The position numbers were made by a program, and so were the translations under genes. The notes beneath the pieces were generated by a model. That model did no database searches and was not told the DNA's origin. It saw only the letters and a program-made list of their open reading frames with translations. This document shows, piece after piece, positions 1 through 12,783 of a stretch of DNA of 64,000 nt. The stretch comes from Chaetoderma sp. LZ-2023a. Taxonomy: Eukaryota > Mollusca > Caudofoveata > Chaetodermatida > Chaetodermatidae. Positions within the stretch are counted from its first letter, which is position 1. Every line of letters starts with the position of its first letter. The stretch is from NCBI GenBank assembly GCA_034401795.1, contig CM067374.1:129834901-129898900 (forward strand). Direction: 5' to 3'.

Positions 1-304
1 AGGGCAATGGGGCTTTAGTTATCTGAATGGTGTTCAGATCACACAGGACTTAAATGGCCCTGGATGAGCGATCGGGTGAGGTGTAGTTCAAATTTATACA
101 TGAAGCTAGTTGTATCCTATACAAATGTTTACACATGCTACATAGTGGTAAAAGGATAAACCATCGATAAAAGGATAAATGATAAAAAGGATAAACCCTC
201 GATAAAAAAGATACACAATAAAAAGGATAAACATACAATTATAACCATTTAAACTATAAACCCTCAGCTCTAAATCACAATGGCTATGGATGCCAAATTA
301 AAGA
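1..304. other. Non-coding left edge with GGATAAA-type short repeats
   Basis: No gene recognised. Between about 145 and 240 the sequence repeats imperfect blocks of 'aaaaggataaa' joined by 'ccctcgat', a degenerate low-complexity minisatellite. The short minus-strand reading frame across it is a by-product of the repeat. Confidence 0.5.
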
Positions 305-3300
305 CAAACAAATTGGGTTAAGTGCTGTGTTTGTCAAGAGGACACGAAGGCGATCTTAAGTCACCATATAAAAACCCCTGCTGAAAAAGGACAAGACGGG
401 TATACCAAATTCGCAAAGAATATCCCTCGGTTACATGCATTGAATGCACTCCGCTCAAGCTTGACACAGCAAGACTAGATGAAGGTGTTGGGATAGAGGA
501 AACCGTGAGAAAAAATAATGCACAATATCAAGAAAGTTGTATGATTCCTTTTAACAACACAGCTGGATAGAGCTAAAAAAGAACTTCCACCACTGGAACT
601 GATAGTGATGAGAGCTGCAGTAGCAAGATTCCACGAACCGCCAGAGATCTTACAACTACAACATAATGATTTCTATGTAAAATGCCAGCTCCAGGAAATG
701 CTCTCAGACAAGCAATGACGATGAAACTGAATGAGAGAATAAACGAATGTGCAAAGAACCTCAGTGATAGATGACTTCTTGCTAAACTAAGTGCTGGCGA
801 TATTGTGACACATGAAATGCAATATCACCCTACCTGCCTGGCAGCACTAAGCATGGACAACTGAGAACTAGTACATCTAAATGTACAAAAGTATGAAACA
901 AGTACTGAAAAGTCTAACAGAAAGGAGAAATATCCAATTGCTTTCTCTGGGCTGGTCACATACATCATGGAAACGAAAATTGCAAGTGAAGGTACAGAAC
1001 CAGCCATTTTTAGGCTCGCAGATTTAGTCTCACTATACAAGCAGCAACTCGAGCCGCTTGGAGTTTAATCACCAGATGTACAATACACTAGGCTACATGA
1101 CCAATTGTTTTCACACCTGGCTCGGCTAGAAGCTCACAAACAAGTAAGCGATGTTCTGGCCTTCAAGAAGGATGCAGGCTCCATCCTGGCATGAGCATGC
1201 AAATAGATGGAAGCCATTCACTAAGCCAAAGCTGCAGAAATGATATGACAAGATTTACTCAGCAGCCACAAACAACATCCAACAACACATTTAGTGAAAG
1301 AAGCATTGACGAAGCGGTTCCACCATCGCTTCTACAATTCAAATGCATGACTGATCATGGTGCAGACATTAAGTCACGGATTCAACATGGTACATCCAGA
1401 TCTGACCTTGCTATGGTGCAGTTATTGCAGTATAACGGCTTCTGTGTGTATAAGGAAGGGGAAAAAACACAGGCACTCGAAGGATCGTGAGACTCCATTC
1501 GTCATTTACATGGGCATGTCTGCATTCGCCAAAACCAGCTTATTGACATGCCCAATGGACATGGACTCGGCATTTCGCATGACAGAGTTCTTGAAATTTT
1601 CGCATTACTAGGGGAAGCACTTGTAGCCAAATATGTGGAAGATGATGTAATCTGTGCACCAGCCTTGAAAAAGCAGTTGTTTACAATTACTGCCCTGGAT
1701 AACATCGACCACAACCTTACTGCAGCTACAGCACACACTTCTTTCCATGGCACCAGTATTTCTATGTTCCAGTACCCGAAGCCAGGGAATACTGGCGAGG
1801 AATTTAAACCACTCAAATTATGTACTGGGATTATGAAGTTGAACAAGGTTTCTGAGAGCTGCCTGAATCATTCACCAATGTTCAGCCAGAATACATCGGC
1901 AAGAATCCCAATCCCCCACCAATACCAAGTCAGTCATTACCAACACCTGAATCAATCAAATCACACCTGACGGAAGAGTATGCCTGGTTAGAGGAAGTTC
2001 ACCTAACTGAATATGTGGCTGATCCTATCAGTATAACATGAGCAGCCCATCATGCAATACAGAAGAGGAGATCAATTTGAAGTGAGCATTTCATCATTTA
2101 CTTCCACTGAATCGAGATCAAGCTCACTCTGTTGCAACAATCAAACATGGCATGGCGAAGTCCGAGATACAATCGCATTCCTACCAAGGACAAACACCAG
2201 TGGTAGCTGTTGACCAGCCACTCTATACCCTTAGCAAGCAAATCCAATGGAAATTGCCAGTATATGTTCATGACAAGTTCATGATCATGTTTGGCGGATT
2301 CATATTCAGATGGCTGCACTGAGGTCAATAGGGGCACTACTACGTGACAATGGCTGGCTAGGCGCTCTTGCTGAGGCAGCAGTGGCCTCATCTGGTATGG
2401 CTGAGTCTTTCCTGTCAGTAGCCAGTGTCACTAGGACATGAGAAGCACACCAGATCACAGCGTGCAGTATGTACAAACTGATTAAGGCAGCATACTATGA
2501 CTACTGCTCTGATGCATCTGAGAAATCATCCTTGAGCTTTGGAGACTGGTGTGAGCAACGGAGATGCGAGAGCCCAGGATTCAAGTTCTGGAATCTTGTC
2601 ATGGACATGGAGTTAACCATATTCATACTGATCACGTCATTCAGAGAAGGTAACTGAATTGGATCGTGAGGCACTCTGAACTAATACTTCGCAAACAACA
2701 GTGTTAACTATGCCCACTGGCTTCCAATTCATTTACGAGATATGATGTGCATTGAGCAAAAGCATCCGGGAGTAGCTAGCGAGTTTCACAGAGGACATTT
2801 TGCTGTGCACAAATCCGTGAGAGTTCTCAGCAATGGCCATTGACCAAGCGCATGAACAAAATAATGCAGTTATTAAAGGTGATAGTTGAACAATTGGTTT
2901 GACGAGTAGGCATCATGAGTAGACCCCAAGTGCTCGAAGAATTTTCTTTTAGCATGTACAAAAGCTTTGGAGTTTTACATGAGATGGGGGAATCCTTTCC
3001 AGGAAGAGTCAGCTGAACTGCTGGTGTTGGATATAAAAGATTTTGCCGACCATGATCTTGCTGAAATGATTGTCACCCACCACCAGAGAGGTAAAACGCA
3101 GTTCAAGTCATTCATCGAAAATCTAGAGAGGGGAGATAAATGCTCATTCTACCAGCTAATGAAGGAAAACAAGGTGACCTTCAAACATGAGCGAGTCGTC
3201 AGTAGTTCCAAGGAGAAGGCGTTGAAAGATGATTGCCAGCTATTTTCCCGACTTCATTTCATTCCAGACAAGGCAGTGTGACTTACAAGAGTTCTTCACA

Positions 3301-4200
3301 GATGAGAATCAGTCTGCTCCTGCCTCCCTTAGAGACAACGCTCAATTTCATGCTTGTCAGAAATCACAGCTTGTTGAAATACTTGAAGCAGAAGTGACAA
3401 TACCAGACACAGTACCAAAGCATAGATGGGTCAGCATTTGTCAATTCCATACCTTCACGTTCTTCAAAAACATTCAATGATTATGCCAGTAAAGATGTTC
3501 TGCCAAAACTGGAATCATACTGCTCGAAGTACAGGCGGGTAGCTGTTGTGTTTGATGTGGACGAGAAATCCAGTCCAAAGCCCGAGGCAAGGTCCAAGCG
3601 AGGCAAGGCAATCAGAAGACGGGTGACTGGAACAAGCAAAGCTCCGACAAATTGGAAAAGCTTTCTACGAGATGATAACAACAAGACTGAACTGTTCCAT
3701 TTCCTTGCAGACCAAGCTTAATCATTGTAACAAAAGGAGAAGACGTGATTAGCAACCAAAGATGATCGAGCTCTGTGCTCCCATGAAGAGGCCGATACAA
3801 GTCTCTTTTTACATGACAGACAAGCCACAGCCGAGGGTAGCAAGTCACTCATCATAAAGGCCAATGACACGGATGTATTTGTGATAGCCATATCTGTGTT
3901 GGCATCCCTGAAAGTGCTTGGTCTCGAGGAAATGTGGATTGCCTTTGGACAAGTAGCCAATGCTAGGTGAATCCCAGCACAGTTGTTGCAATAGGACCAG
4001 AGAAAGCCAGTGGAATGCCATTCCTCCATGCATTCCGTGGATGTGACGTTGCATCAGCCTTCTGTGGTGAAGGGAACAAGTCCCCCTAGCATACATAGAA
4101 TTTATGTGATGATGTCTCTGCTACTTTTAACAAACTCAGCCAGTGTCCAACAACAGTCGATGATGATGACCTTCAGATCCTGGAGAGATTTGAGGTGATC
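305..4200 (+). pseudogene. Broken copy of a repetitive multi-domain invertebrate gene family (transposon-like)
   Basis: The plus strand carries one long protein trace broken by stops and frameshifts and without clear introns. In order it shows a Cys/His-rich start (311-480, 'WVKCCVCQED'), a 'MQYHPTCLAAL' segment (~808-840), 'RHSKDRETPF' (~1480), 'DNIDHNLTAATAHTSFHGT' (~1698-1755), 'FLRDDNNKTELFHFLADQ' (~3660-3715), 'SHEEADTSLFLH' (~3780), 'KANDTDVFVIA' (~3858) and 'LERFEVIVYNRS' (~4183). From memory, this domain order is that of a large uncharacterised family found in many copies in molluscs, cnidarians and other invertebrates; the HEEAD...NDTDV part resembles a nuclease-like fold, but that is inference. 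The copy cannot encode a full protein. The missing introns and the family's copy number suggest spread by transposition. Confidence 0.7.
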
Positions 4201-4329
4201 GTGTATAATAGGTCTATCCGATCTGGTCTCACCTGCACGACACTGTGGTTGCATGTGCCAATAGGAGCAAGTGTGAGCAAAGACATTCATGATGCACATT
4301 AGAACGTGTGAATTCAACTATTGAGCTGT

Positions 4330-7030
4330 AGTACAATTGCAATCATGTTGAGAATTACATGAATAAAGAGACAATTTCAGTTTTTTATTTGAAATGTGAT
4401 ATCTGAGCGTTTTTTAACTATTAAAATCAGTTTCTACATAGTGGAAAACATATAAATCGACACCAGGATCACTTAAATTGCCTATCCATTTATATGTAAA
4501 TAAGTAGATCTGTTAGGTGGTTTTTGCGGCCATCTTGAAAAATGGCCGCCATCTTGAATTTTCAAAACATTGCCAAATTTCATGCTTGTATCACCATTTG
4601 CACGATTCTGCTGAAAAACGCCTCTTATCTGCCCCGACAATTGTGCTAGATTTAGGACATTATGTGCACGAAATGTCGCGTTCCCGTCTGACACAGAAGA
4701 GAACTGAACCTTTGTAATCTTCCTGTATGAACCAGCATACGCCAGCCTTCTGCGAACACTTGTGACCGCTCGTGGACACTGTTTCATATTCATGCTAACA
4801 TGGAAAAAGAATGAACCTTGAATTCGTTAACAGCCTCTGACTGAGTTCCACCCTTGTGTCGTTCCGTGCCTCGGCCTTAAAACAAGAACTTCCGTGGTGA
4901 GGTATCATTTGACCCAGTTGCTAATCTAGGAGGGGGTGGAGTAGCGCGAATCAACCTCTCAGGTATGATCCGGCTCAGTTCATCTGGGTATAGAATGGCC
5001 GGACCTGGGACGTTCCGAGCTCGCCCCCCACCCCCTGGGTAGCATGAAAAGCGTGAATAAACCATATAAGAGAGGCTCAGAATAACAGAATCCGTGAGAT
5101 GGCCCGCTGTTCATGCACGGCCATAGGAGATAGTCTAGATACACGCTAACATGTGGAAAGAGTGGCATCGTGTGAATATTTCGAGCCTGTGTCCGTAATT
5201 TCTTAACCACAGGTCATCCTCGCTTTTCTTGGTAGGAATCGTTACCAGAATCGAACGAGTATTTCAAAACCTTTTACAGAATCAAAATCGGTTCAGAAAT
5301 GGCTGAGATATCGGAGAATATTCCTCCAATATTTTGAGCTCCCATCTGAAATAAATATCGCCATAGCGAACACACTTGGTAGGGTGAAGGCCAGCAGATC
5401 ACGTGGTCGGGTAACCTTACCTGGTTATGACGCGCTCGCTGATTTGTCGAGACGCCCTATCGTGACATCACCATCTAGTATAAAAGGAGCTAAGAATTGC
5501 AAATCGATAGACAGATGATGGTGTGACTGCCAGAGCAGAAAGAAACGAAATAGTACTGTTTACTGTACGATCTTGGTAGTATATAATCTCAGCAGTGACC
5601 GTTGGTTTTGAGTTCTTGTCTCTGGAGCACACGCACCACACCACAAGTTTAAGTTTTCGCACACTCTGAAGCTATCACCGGGGCCAAAATCTAAATGAAA
5701 AAAAGCTTTCCTCAAATCCAAACTTCAGAGGGACGTTCTCTGCGGTGCATGCTTTTGGCCGTGATGTAAGATCCTAAAATAGTATGGTGTTGGTTTCTGA
5801 TGTCTCGCCAGATCTGCCATACGACACTCAGACACTGAAAATGTGATAGGACAAACTCTGCACATGTTTCCTGCTTTCTATTAAGGACATTGCTATATGC
5901 ACCGCACTAGCTATGCGGTGCATATCGGCTTGTGCCCTGTAAGATGTATATGTATCAAATTAACTATTTACCATAGCTCTTCAGTAATATAAGGGCCAGC
6001 TATCAAATCCTCATTAGTACGGAAACCTTTCTCACGAGCGCATAATTCTTCGGAATGTGTTCGTACGTGACTGTCTACTAGACATCCAAACGTGAGTTTT
6101 TCTTCACCGTTCCTGAGCATGAGCCGCTTCAGTTATATCATCTGCAGCTAATCACCAAGCAGTGACTTCAGAATCATGCCATCTCGCGCTGCAATCATGT
6201 GATGTATCAACTACAGTGACGTTTAGACATTTTTGTACCGATGACTAATGGGTACTCCGTAACAATATTATTTTACTATTTTTAATTGGTACCGATTACT
6301 TTTAGGTACCGCAAGGTCAGTTGCGACCTTCATTTTATAGTTTATACATTTTAATGCATATAATTATTTTAATTATGTGCTGATGACTAATAGGCACCGC
6401 AAGGTCGGTAATTGTGACCGTATACTTTTACAGTACTGTATAGTTTGTAATATGCAGTAGCCATCTGAGTTATTGCTTTTTGCTTAGTTGTTATATTCTA
6501 CAAAAATACTTGGACCACATTTCGCTTAGGTTACACTATACAGCAACAACAAACACACCACCTTGTTTCTCGCCTACAGCAATACGTTTTTTCACTAAGG
6601 TCGCTGTTCATGTTCTCACTAGCGAACATGACATGCGGCCACTAAACCTAACTATGTTAGCTCAGTAGGATAGGTTTAATAGTAGCTAGGGACGACTACT
6701 CCATAGGAGACATTTTGTGCAAAGCCTCTTTTCCGGGAGCTGCGGATCTGTCATGCCCCGCGCACTAGCAAGTTTGTATAAATAGAGCCTCCTAAATTCT
6801 TTATAATGAGTAGTTGTCTCTTTCTACACTTCTCCGGCCACCTGGCCTAATAGTTGTTTGGATTCCCTGTGTCACGTTGGTTAGAACTAACTCAAGAGCC
6901 TATTGGGGTTTCTGAGCAGTTAGAATCAAAGTGTCAATGACCGCATACACCCCCCTTTGTATCAGGGAGACTCTGTAGTTGCCACAGTAGATCACATGCA
7001 AAATGCTCTAGTGATAAACACTCCCTCTTA
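4330..7030. other. Intergenic stretch with dispersed repeats
   Basis: No coding region supported. Seen here: a 'GGCCATCTTG/GGCCGCCATCTTG' motif pair (4527-4556); a perfect 12-bp stem hairpin at 5895-5925; two related blocks containing 'ccgatgactaat..taccgcaaggtc' (~6238-6325 and ~6380-6420); and a TATA-like 'tataaata' at 6777-6784 followed by CT-rich sequence, which could be a relic LTR promoter. I found no matching second LTR, so no element is called. Confidence 0.4.
5895..5925. repeat. Perfect hairpin, 12-bp stem
   Basis: 'atatgcaccgca' is followed by a 7-nt loop and its exact reverse complement 'tgcggtgcatat'. Part of the stem ('tgcggtgcat') also occurs alone at about 5740-5750. Function unknown. 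Confidence 0.6.
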
Positions 7031-7038
7031 GAACACAT

Positions 7039-9455
7039 CTAGATTTCTGTTCTGTGTAGGAGGCGAGGTTGAATGTAACTGATCCAAATTTTCCGAGACA
7101 CAACTGGGTTTAAGCCATTCTTGCCATGAAAGCCGGCCCCAAAGAGCATGTAGGCTGTCTTTCTGGCTGTGGAAATATTAGCTTCAAGCCGCTGTTGTGT
7201 AATGTTATGAATAGATCCCTGGATAACGACGAGATGGGTTGCATGGTCAACAATGTCAAGTTCGTAGCTGTTGTAAGTGATGGCGGATTTCTGTAGATCG
7301 GTGTTACTATCATGGTAAATGATAACATTGGTCTTTGACATTCCCATAGTATAGCGGTTGTCTGCAGCATATGCAGCGATAAGAGAAACAACTGATTGGG
7401 AATCTGGACTGTTATACGGCGCTAGGGCTGTGATATCATCCGCTGTTGTTGGAGCTGGTACTGGAATGTCACCAACATGAGCACCGAGGCCAGACTTTTC
7501 TATCTGCAGAAGCAGTGGATTGTTAAAGACCTTATAGTTGAGTGTGGAGAAGGTTCTGCCTTGGCCCGTACCCTGCTGAATTGGGAAATGTGTGGAGAGT
7601 TGGTGACCCCATTTCACTCTGGCAGACAGCCCTTTGTACCATTCATCCATGATGGTCCATAATGATAGTGGAAGTTTGTACAGTTTCACCATCAGGGAGT
7701 CATGCCACACAACATCAAATGCTTTTTCCGCATTCATCAGAACCATTACCATGTCTTGATTGTTGTGTTCATGTTCTGCAATTGTTTCGGTCACATGAAA
7801 AGAAGTAAAGGTAACTGGCACCCTCAGTAAAACCGGCTTGGAGCTTACTCTGAACAGGATCAAAGAAAAGTCTTAGTCTGGTCACTATAATGATCTTCAG
7901 AAGCTTCCCAACAATGGAACACACCATGATGCCATGATAGCTACCTGGAACGTGCTTTGACTTTGCCTTCTTCAGTATCACCAATAAGGTTCTCACCTTG
8001 AAAATCGCAGGAACATACTTTAACTGGAGGATGGAATTATAAAGAGCGCAAAAGACTGGCATCAGCTCATCAAGGCTGTAAATGATATGCTCTGCACAAA
8101 GTCCAATCTGGTCTGGCACCTTGCGACGATGAAGCTTCTTTGCAGCCGACCTCACCTCTTTGGAAGTAATGGGCAGTGGCACAATAGAACTACAGTCACT
8201 CAGCTGGCGGATATTCGTGATATCATGATCTATCAGGTATTTGATGTCATCATTAAAGTCCAGGTTAGATTGTGGTGTCATAACCTCCTGGTAGTTATTA
8301 GCAAATGCTTCTGCAATGGTCTCTGGTGTTGTGTGGTTTGTCCCATTGTGAGTGATCCTCTCTGTCATGGTGGCTCTTGACTTCCTTTGCTTTGCTACAA
8401 GTGTTGCGAAGACCGAACCATCAACGCTTGGATCTCTTGGTAAAGGTCATTCCTGCAGAGTGCATTGTCCTATATTTGAGCTCTGCGAACTTCATACTTT
8501 AATTGTCTGATTTTTTAATGGATCAGGTTGTTAGGACATTTACTGTGTGCTTTCCACTTCCAGAAGGCCATCTTAGAGTTTTTGTACAATTGGTGGACAC
8601 GCGCAGGGATACATTTCTCATTTCTTCTGCTATGCATGGTCGTGTGTGGTACAGCCTGTTCAGCTGCTTTGAGGAGAGCACAGTGCAGCTCACTCACAAT
8701 ATAATCAATATCTGTAGCCATGCTGATAGATGCATCTCTAACATGACATGTATTACCACAGATGACGGCTTTATAGCATTCAAGATCAAGTTGATCCCAT
8801 TTCCAGATAGTACATGGTGGATGAGGCTTGCATATCTTATTTGCTCTGTGGCAGAAGTTAACAGTACAAGAGACTGGAGTATGATCTGAACCATTTGAAG
8901 TGAAAATGAGAGGGACAGCTTCATCCAAAATAACAACTTTTTCGAGCAGATTGTTGGCTCCTCGAGAGAGAACATAGTCAATTTGCAAATTTGCTCGCTG
9001 ACCCCTATTCGTGGTAGCCATGTGAACTGTTGGCTGTATTGGATTCATTTTCTGCCAGACAGAAGCTGTTTTTCTGTACGAAAGCTCGAAGGATTGGGTC
9101 AAACTGCCTTGGTGACTCTCTGTGTATGGACGCATTAAGGTCTCCACACCAGATGACCTAAGCATCAGGATACTTGTTAATGATTTCTGAAACTTCGCAG
9201 AGGACAGATTGATAATCAGCTGTTTTTGATGAACCGTCACATGGCATATAGGTATTGATACAGAGCAGCTGCTGTGAACTCCCATTGAGCAGAATACAGA
9301 CTACACACTCACTGCCATCGCTCAATGGCTCAATAATAGTATCCAGACCAGATTTCCATAATGTTGTATTCCTTCCATAGCTTACTGAGACAGAGTTTGT
9401 TGGAATGGAATCCTTTGACGTTGTATGTTGCTAAGTGGATGACCCTTGATGTAGA
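7039..9455 (-). pseudogene. Decayed LINE ORF2: endonuclease plus reverse transcriptase
   Basis: Read on the minus strand from ~9455 down, fragments in three frames form a non-LTR retrotransposon ORF2. The apurinic-type endonuclease begins 'LATYNVKGF' (~9420), continues with 'CINTYMPCDG' (~9250) and ends with 'QIDYVLSRG' and 'SDHTPV' (~8985-8880), matching the conserved Asn, Asp and Ser-Asp-His blocks. The reverse transcriptase follows: 'NAEKAFDVVWHD' (~7740), 'IQQGTGQGRTFSTLNYK' (~7580, normally a QGVRQGG-type block) and 'TTADDITALA' (~7440), in which the first residue of the usual Y/CADD is altered. Several frameshifts separate 8515-9285, 7769-8368 and 7039-7863. It is an inactive copy; I do not assign the clade. 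Confidence 0.85.
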
Positions 9456-9457
9456 CT

Positions 9458-10291
9458 CTAAAGAGCCATGCACAGCTTCTCTGGTGGTTTTTGAGTCAGA
9501 CTGGTCTGGTCTAAAAAAGACTGAGTTGAAGAAGTGGTGAGATTGTCATTTGGGTAATGGAGTTGGAAGTTAATTGCTGAATTACGAGTTTGCTCACTGT
9601 GGGAAACTAGCAGAGGTTCGCTATTACTCGCGATGATGGTATCTAGCAGATTTTCCACTACTGAGGACAATGAGCTTTGTCGAGAACCATTCATGTCTCC
9701 ACCATTAGGCCATGCACCATTCTTTTGGGTTACCAGTTCATTGGTTTGTGTTGGTGACGATATTGTGTTGTCTACCTTGTTTGCAGAATTAATGTCAGCT
9801 GAAGAGACTGGTATAGTTATAACTTCCGGCAGTTGTAAACCTACAGTTTCTGATGAGACAGATCTCTCATCCACTGCTACTTTTCTGTCATGTTTGGGTT
9901 TTGATTGCTGCAAATTGCCTCTTCTGTGTTGCAAGATGCACAGGTTGATGACTCGACTTGGTTGGGTGAGATCCCCTGAATTTATTGTTGCCATCAGCCA
10001 GCCTTGAGTGATGATGAGGACGTGAAGGAAGAAACTGTCTCGCATCAGGTCCTGCTGCAAAGTTTGAAAAAGGTGTTGGACACAGACTCTCCCAAAGGTG
10101 GTGGAAGTAAGGCTGATAGAAGTTACATGGCGATAGCGGTGCCTGATTATACTGAGGGTGTGGTGGATGAAAGTTTGCATTAGAGCCATGGTTGAATGAT
10201 GGTGGTGACATATTGTAGATATGGGACTGTCTTGTGGGGAGGTCATGACCCCGCTGGACATCTTATATGTACGAGGAGTAAGCCCGAGCAC
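9458..10291 (-). CDS. Upstream Ser/Thr/Gln-rich region of the same LINE (ORF1-like or ORF2 N-terminal extension)
   Basis: An open frame of about 277 codons ends just before the endonuclease start and would join it after a single frameshift. The protein is rich in Ser, Thr, Gln and Asn and has no domain I recognise; the first third is His-rich. Its position directly upstream and on the same strand as the LINE endonuclease suggests it is the element's ORF1 or an N-terminal extension of ORF2. It is probably not functional, since the rest of the element is decayed. Confidence 0.45.
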   Translation of the reverse strand: MLGLTPRTYKMSSGVMTSPQDSPISTICHHHHSTMALMQTFIHHTLSIIRHRYRHVTSISLTSTTFGRVCVQHLFQTLQQDLMRDSFFLHVLIITQGWLMATINSGDLTQPSRVINLCILQHRRGNLQQSKPKHDRKVAVDERSVSSETVGLQLPEVITIPVSSADINSANKVDNTISSPTQTNELVTQKNGAWPNGGDMNGSRQSSLSSVVENLLDTIIASNSEPLLVSHSEQTRNSAINFQLHYPNDNLTTSSTQSFLDQTSLTQKPPEKLCMAL

Positions 10292-10299
10292 GATTCATG

Positions 10300-11347
10300 T
10301 GTGAATACCAGGTGAGCTAATAGACTATGTCACCATGTATATTAAGATGTACCGAACGTTACTAGCACTGATCATCATCTATACTTAGATGCATTACCCG
10401 CATCTTATTATTTGGATATATAGTATCAGCAACGGCGCCAGCTAGTGCGCAAGTACCGCTTCGCAGATAGTGAGTCGAGTATGGTTAGCACCAAGTGGGA
10501 ATCAATCAAAGAGATTAGGTAGGACAAACGGACTTGGTTAGTTACATAGCAATCTATGTTCTCACAGGGCGTGGGACCAGATAAGCCACCGTCTATAGCG
10601 TCCTTGTAAGAGGAATGTATGCATCATCAGAAAATGTATACATTATCAGCACTGGATATGTATACGTTATCAGAGTATGTATACAATATCAAATTGGCAA
10701 AATGGTTAGCGCCAGACTGGAATCAGATTAGATATGACATACGGACGTAGGGGGTTACAATGGCGGTCTGTGTTCCCATGACAACTTGAGAGGATAGGCC
10801 GAATAGTAATCAGTCAGGCTGGGAGGAATGGTAACTTGTTTACCGATAACCTTAGCATCCTACAAGCAAACGACTGTCGACTAATAGGTAATGCACACAA
10901 CATGGACATTGTAGCGTCCTGTAGGCGGTAGGTACGCAATCGAAAGTTACGATCAAAAAACGTATTAATTGTAGAGGCGTAAGATACACAAATCGGAACT
11001 TGCTATCAAACCAGCATCCGTCATTTTGACATGGGAAATATACGAATCGAAACTTGCTATCAAACAAGCATCCGTCATTTCTAGCGTTAGATACACAAAT
11101 CGGAACTTGCTATCAAACAAGCATCCATCATTTCTGTCATAGTAAACAGATGGAATTCCAGGGAACAAGAGGGTATAGAAACTGGAATGATATAAAAAGG
11201 GGGACTTTAACTTTTAAGTTTAGTCCGGTCCGCCTCGTACCTTGTAACAAAGTTCTTGCTGAGTGTATTTTCAGTAGGCAAGAGATAGCTTGGATAGTAT
11301 AGCAAACCAGAGTAGCTGGGAGTAATACTAGTTCATTAAGAAAGATA
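10300..11347 (+). repeat. Repeat-rich upstream part of a Ty3-like LTR region
   Basis: No gene seen. The block holds two diverged ~200-bp relatives (~10480-10600 and ~10690-10810, 'atggttagc.cca..tgggaatca'), a short tandem of 'gtatacattatcag' (~10632-10690) and three ~53-bp repeats around 'acttgctatcaaac' (~10985-11136). A TATA-like 'tataaaaa' at 11191-11198 lies 150 bp before the LTR segment shared with 49409-49854. This block is therefore plausibly the U3 part of a long LTR, but its left boundary is not defined. Confidence 0.4.
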
Positions 11348-11793
11348 GGAAACATTAAAATAAAGTCATCGTATTTGTCGTAAACCGGTAACAGTAAAAG
11401 TTATCGTATTTGTCGTAAACTGGTAACAGTAAAAGTCATCGTATTTGTCGTAAACTGGTAACAGTAAAAGTTACCCACTTTGTAGATTAATTGTAAAGTT
11501 AATAAAACTCATCACCTTGTATAATATTCAAGGCAATAGTTTGGTTATTGTATTTATAGTCAGCTCTGAATTGCACGGAGAAACGCCGTGCCGAAGCATC
11601 GAATCTTGTTGGTCCAGTCAGATCAGGCCCAGATACGTATACAAATATCGTCAAGTACACCTTTAGACGAGGCGAGCTCGTATCACTCTCTTTCATCCTC
11701 GGTAAGACGGGTTGTCGCAGCAACCTTACATACAAGTCTTGCCGAAGCGGGAAGAGAATTAATTCACAAGGACCCGAAGATCAAAAATCTTCA
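11348..11793 (+). mobile_element. LTR segment of Ty3-like element 1
   Basis: This 446-bp block is nearly identical and colinear, without length change, to 49409-49854. It opens with three copies of a ~36-bp unit 'cgtatttgtcgtaaac' + 'ggtaacagtaaaagt' and ends near 'acccgaagatcaaaaat'. A gag-like reading frame begins about 280 bp downstream on the same strand, so it behaves as the R/U5 side of a 5' LTR. Confidence 0.7.
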
Positions 11794-12071
11794 TTGGCTT
11801 CAGTCTGCCAGGATTCAGAGTATTCAATTGTGAGTAAATAGTATATGGCCCAACCAGGAACGCCGCTCACTAATTCGGCAATAGTACTGACCGACATCGC
11901 TGACCGTGTACGAGCGTTCCTAGATGCAGCAAAATTATCAGACAGTACCAGAATCACCCAACATCGCGAGTATCGCGCGGTGTCGACCGTAGAAGTAACT
12001 ACTGAGGTAGTTTGCCCAGACCAACCCCGGTTGCAGAGTCATCATCGCGTTACATTACCAGTAACCAAAGA

Positions 12072-12557
12072 ATGGCGATGGGATCCAAGAGAATGGCTGA
12101 CCCAACTATGCCACCCATCGAAATACCGGTAGCACACCAACTTCGACCGGAAACCATCGCCGCTATGCAGACGATGGGCATAGCAATGGCGGGGGGGGGG
12201 GGGGGAATTATAGAAAGCAGCAACCGTCGGAAAGCTGAGCGGGTGTACCGGAGGGAGATCCAAGACACGATTTACCGCATTCAGCCATGCGATGGAGTGG
12301 TACCAGAAGACGTACGAACATTTTTAGATGAAACACGAAGAGTGTGGGTCGCAAACGAGGGGAGACTAGAGGGTATACCAGCCTACGTCATCACCCGAGC
12401 GGCACGCGGCCAGCTATCAAGAGCCATTGACGGGTTCTTGGTAGGCAAGGTTCGAGAAGACGTCACGTTCGACGAATTCTACGAGTACATCACCGTGAAC
12501 TTTGTATCGGCCAACGAGGGCGAACGCATTAATATCCAAAGCAACATGTCACAATAA
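12072..12557 (+). pseudogene. Truncated gag of Ty3-like element 1
   Basis: The gag-like frame starts at an ATG at 12072. It shares 'LRPETIAAMQTMG' and a ~100-residue block (~12239-12530, containing 'IYRIQPCDG', 'LEGIPAYVITRAARGQ' and 'EDVTFDEFYEYITVNF') with the minus-strand gag at 48067-48402. No zinc knuckles, protease or polymerase follow: homology stops after the 'NEGERI' segment at ~12530. A poly-G run at 12189-12206 gives an in-frame glycine stretch and may be an assembly or slippage artefact. The copy is 3'-truncated and abuts a TTAA palindrome. Confidence 0.75.
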
Positions 12558-12577
12558 TTCAAAACATTACTCATTAA

Positions 12578-12783
12578 CCCTTTAATACTCAAATTTGTTG
12601 AAGAAAATTTCAATTTTCTCACAGAAAATGTCCATTTGTAGACCAAGAGAAAACTGTTTTGGAAAATTTATCACTGGAATGACTGGCTCGGTTATCGAGC
12701 CAGTCATTCCAGTGGTATATTTTCAAAAATAGTCTTCTCTTGGTCTGCAAATGGACATTTCTCAAGACCACTGCAGAAGCTTA
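12578..12783. mobile_element. TTAA-flanked palindromic MITE, family 1 (copy 1)
   Basis: The left end is TTAA (12574-12577) followed by CCCTTTAA. The centre is 'ggctcggttatcgagcc', flanked by matching arms 'ttaccactggaatgact..', so the two halves fold onto each other almost completely. The right arm stops near 12783 without the usual closing TTAA and meets NCKX exon sequence. TTAA targets with ends beginning CCC are typical of piggyBac-type elements; a non-autonomous piggyBac relative is inferred. Confidence 0.65.

Noticed and set aside
6777-7030. LTR promoter of a separate element
   Set aside because: Only a TATA-like word and CT-rich sequence were seen, with no second LTR or gag-pol.
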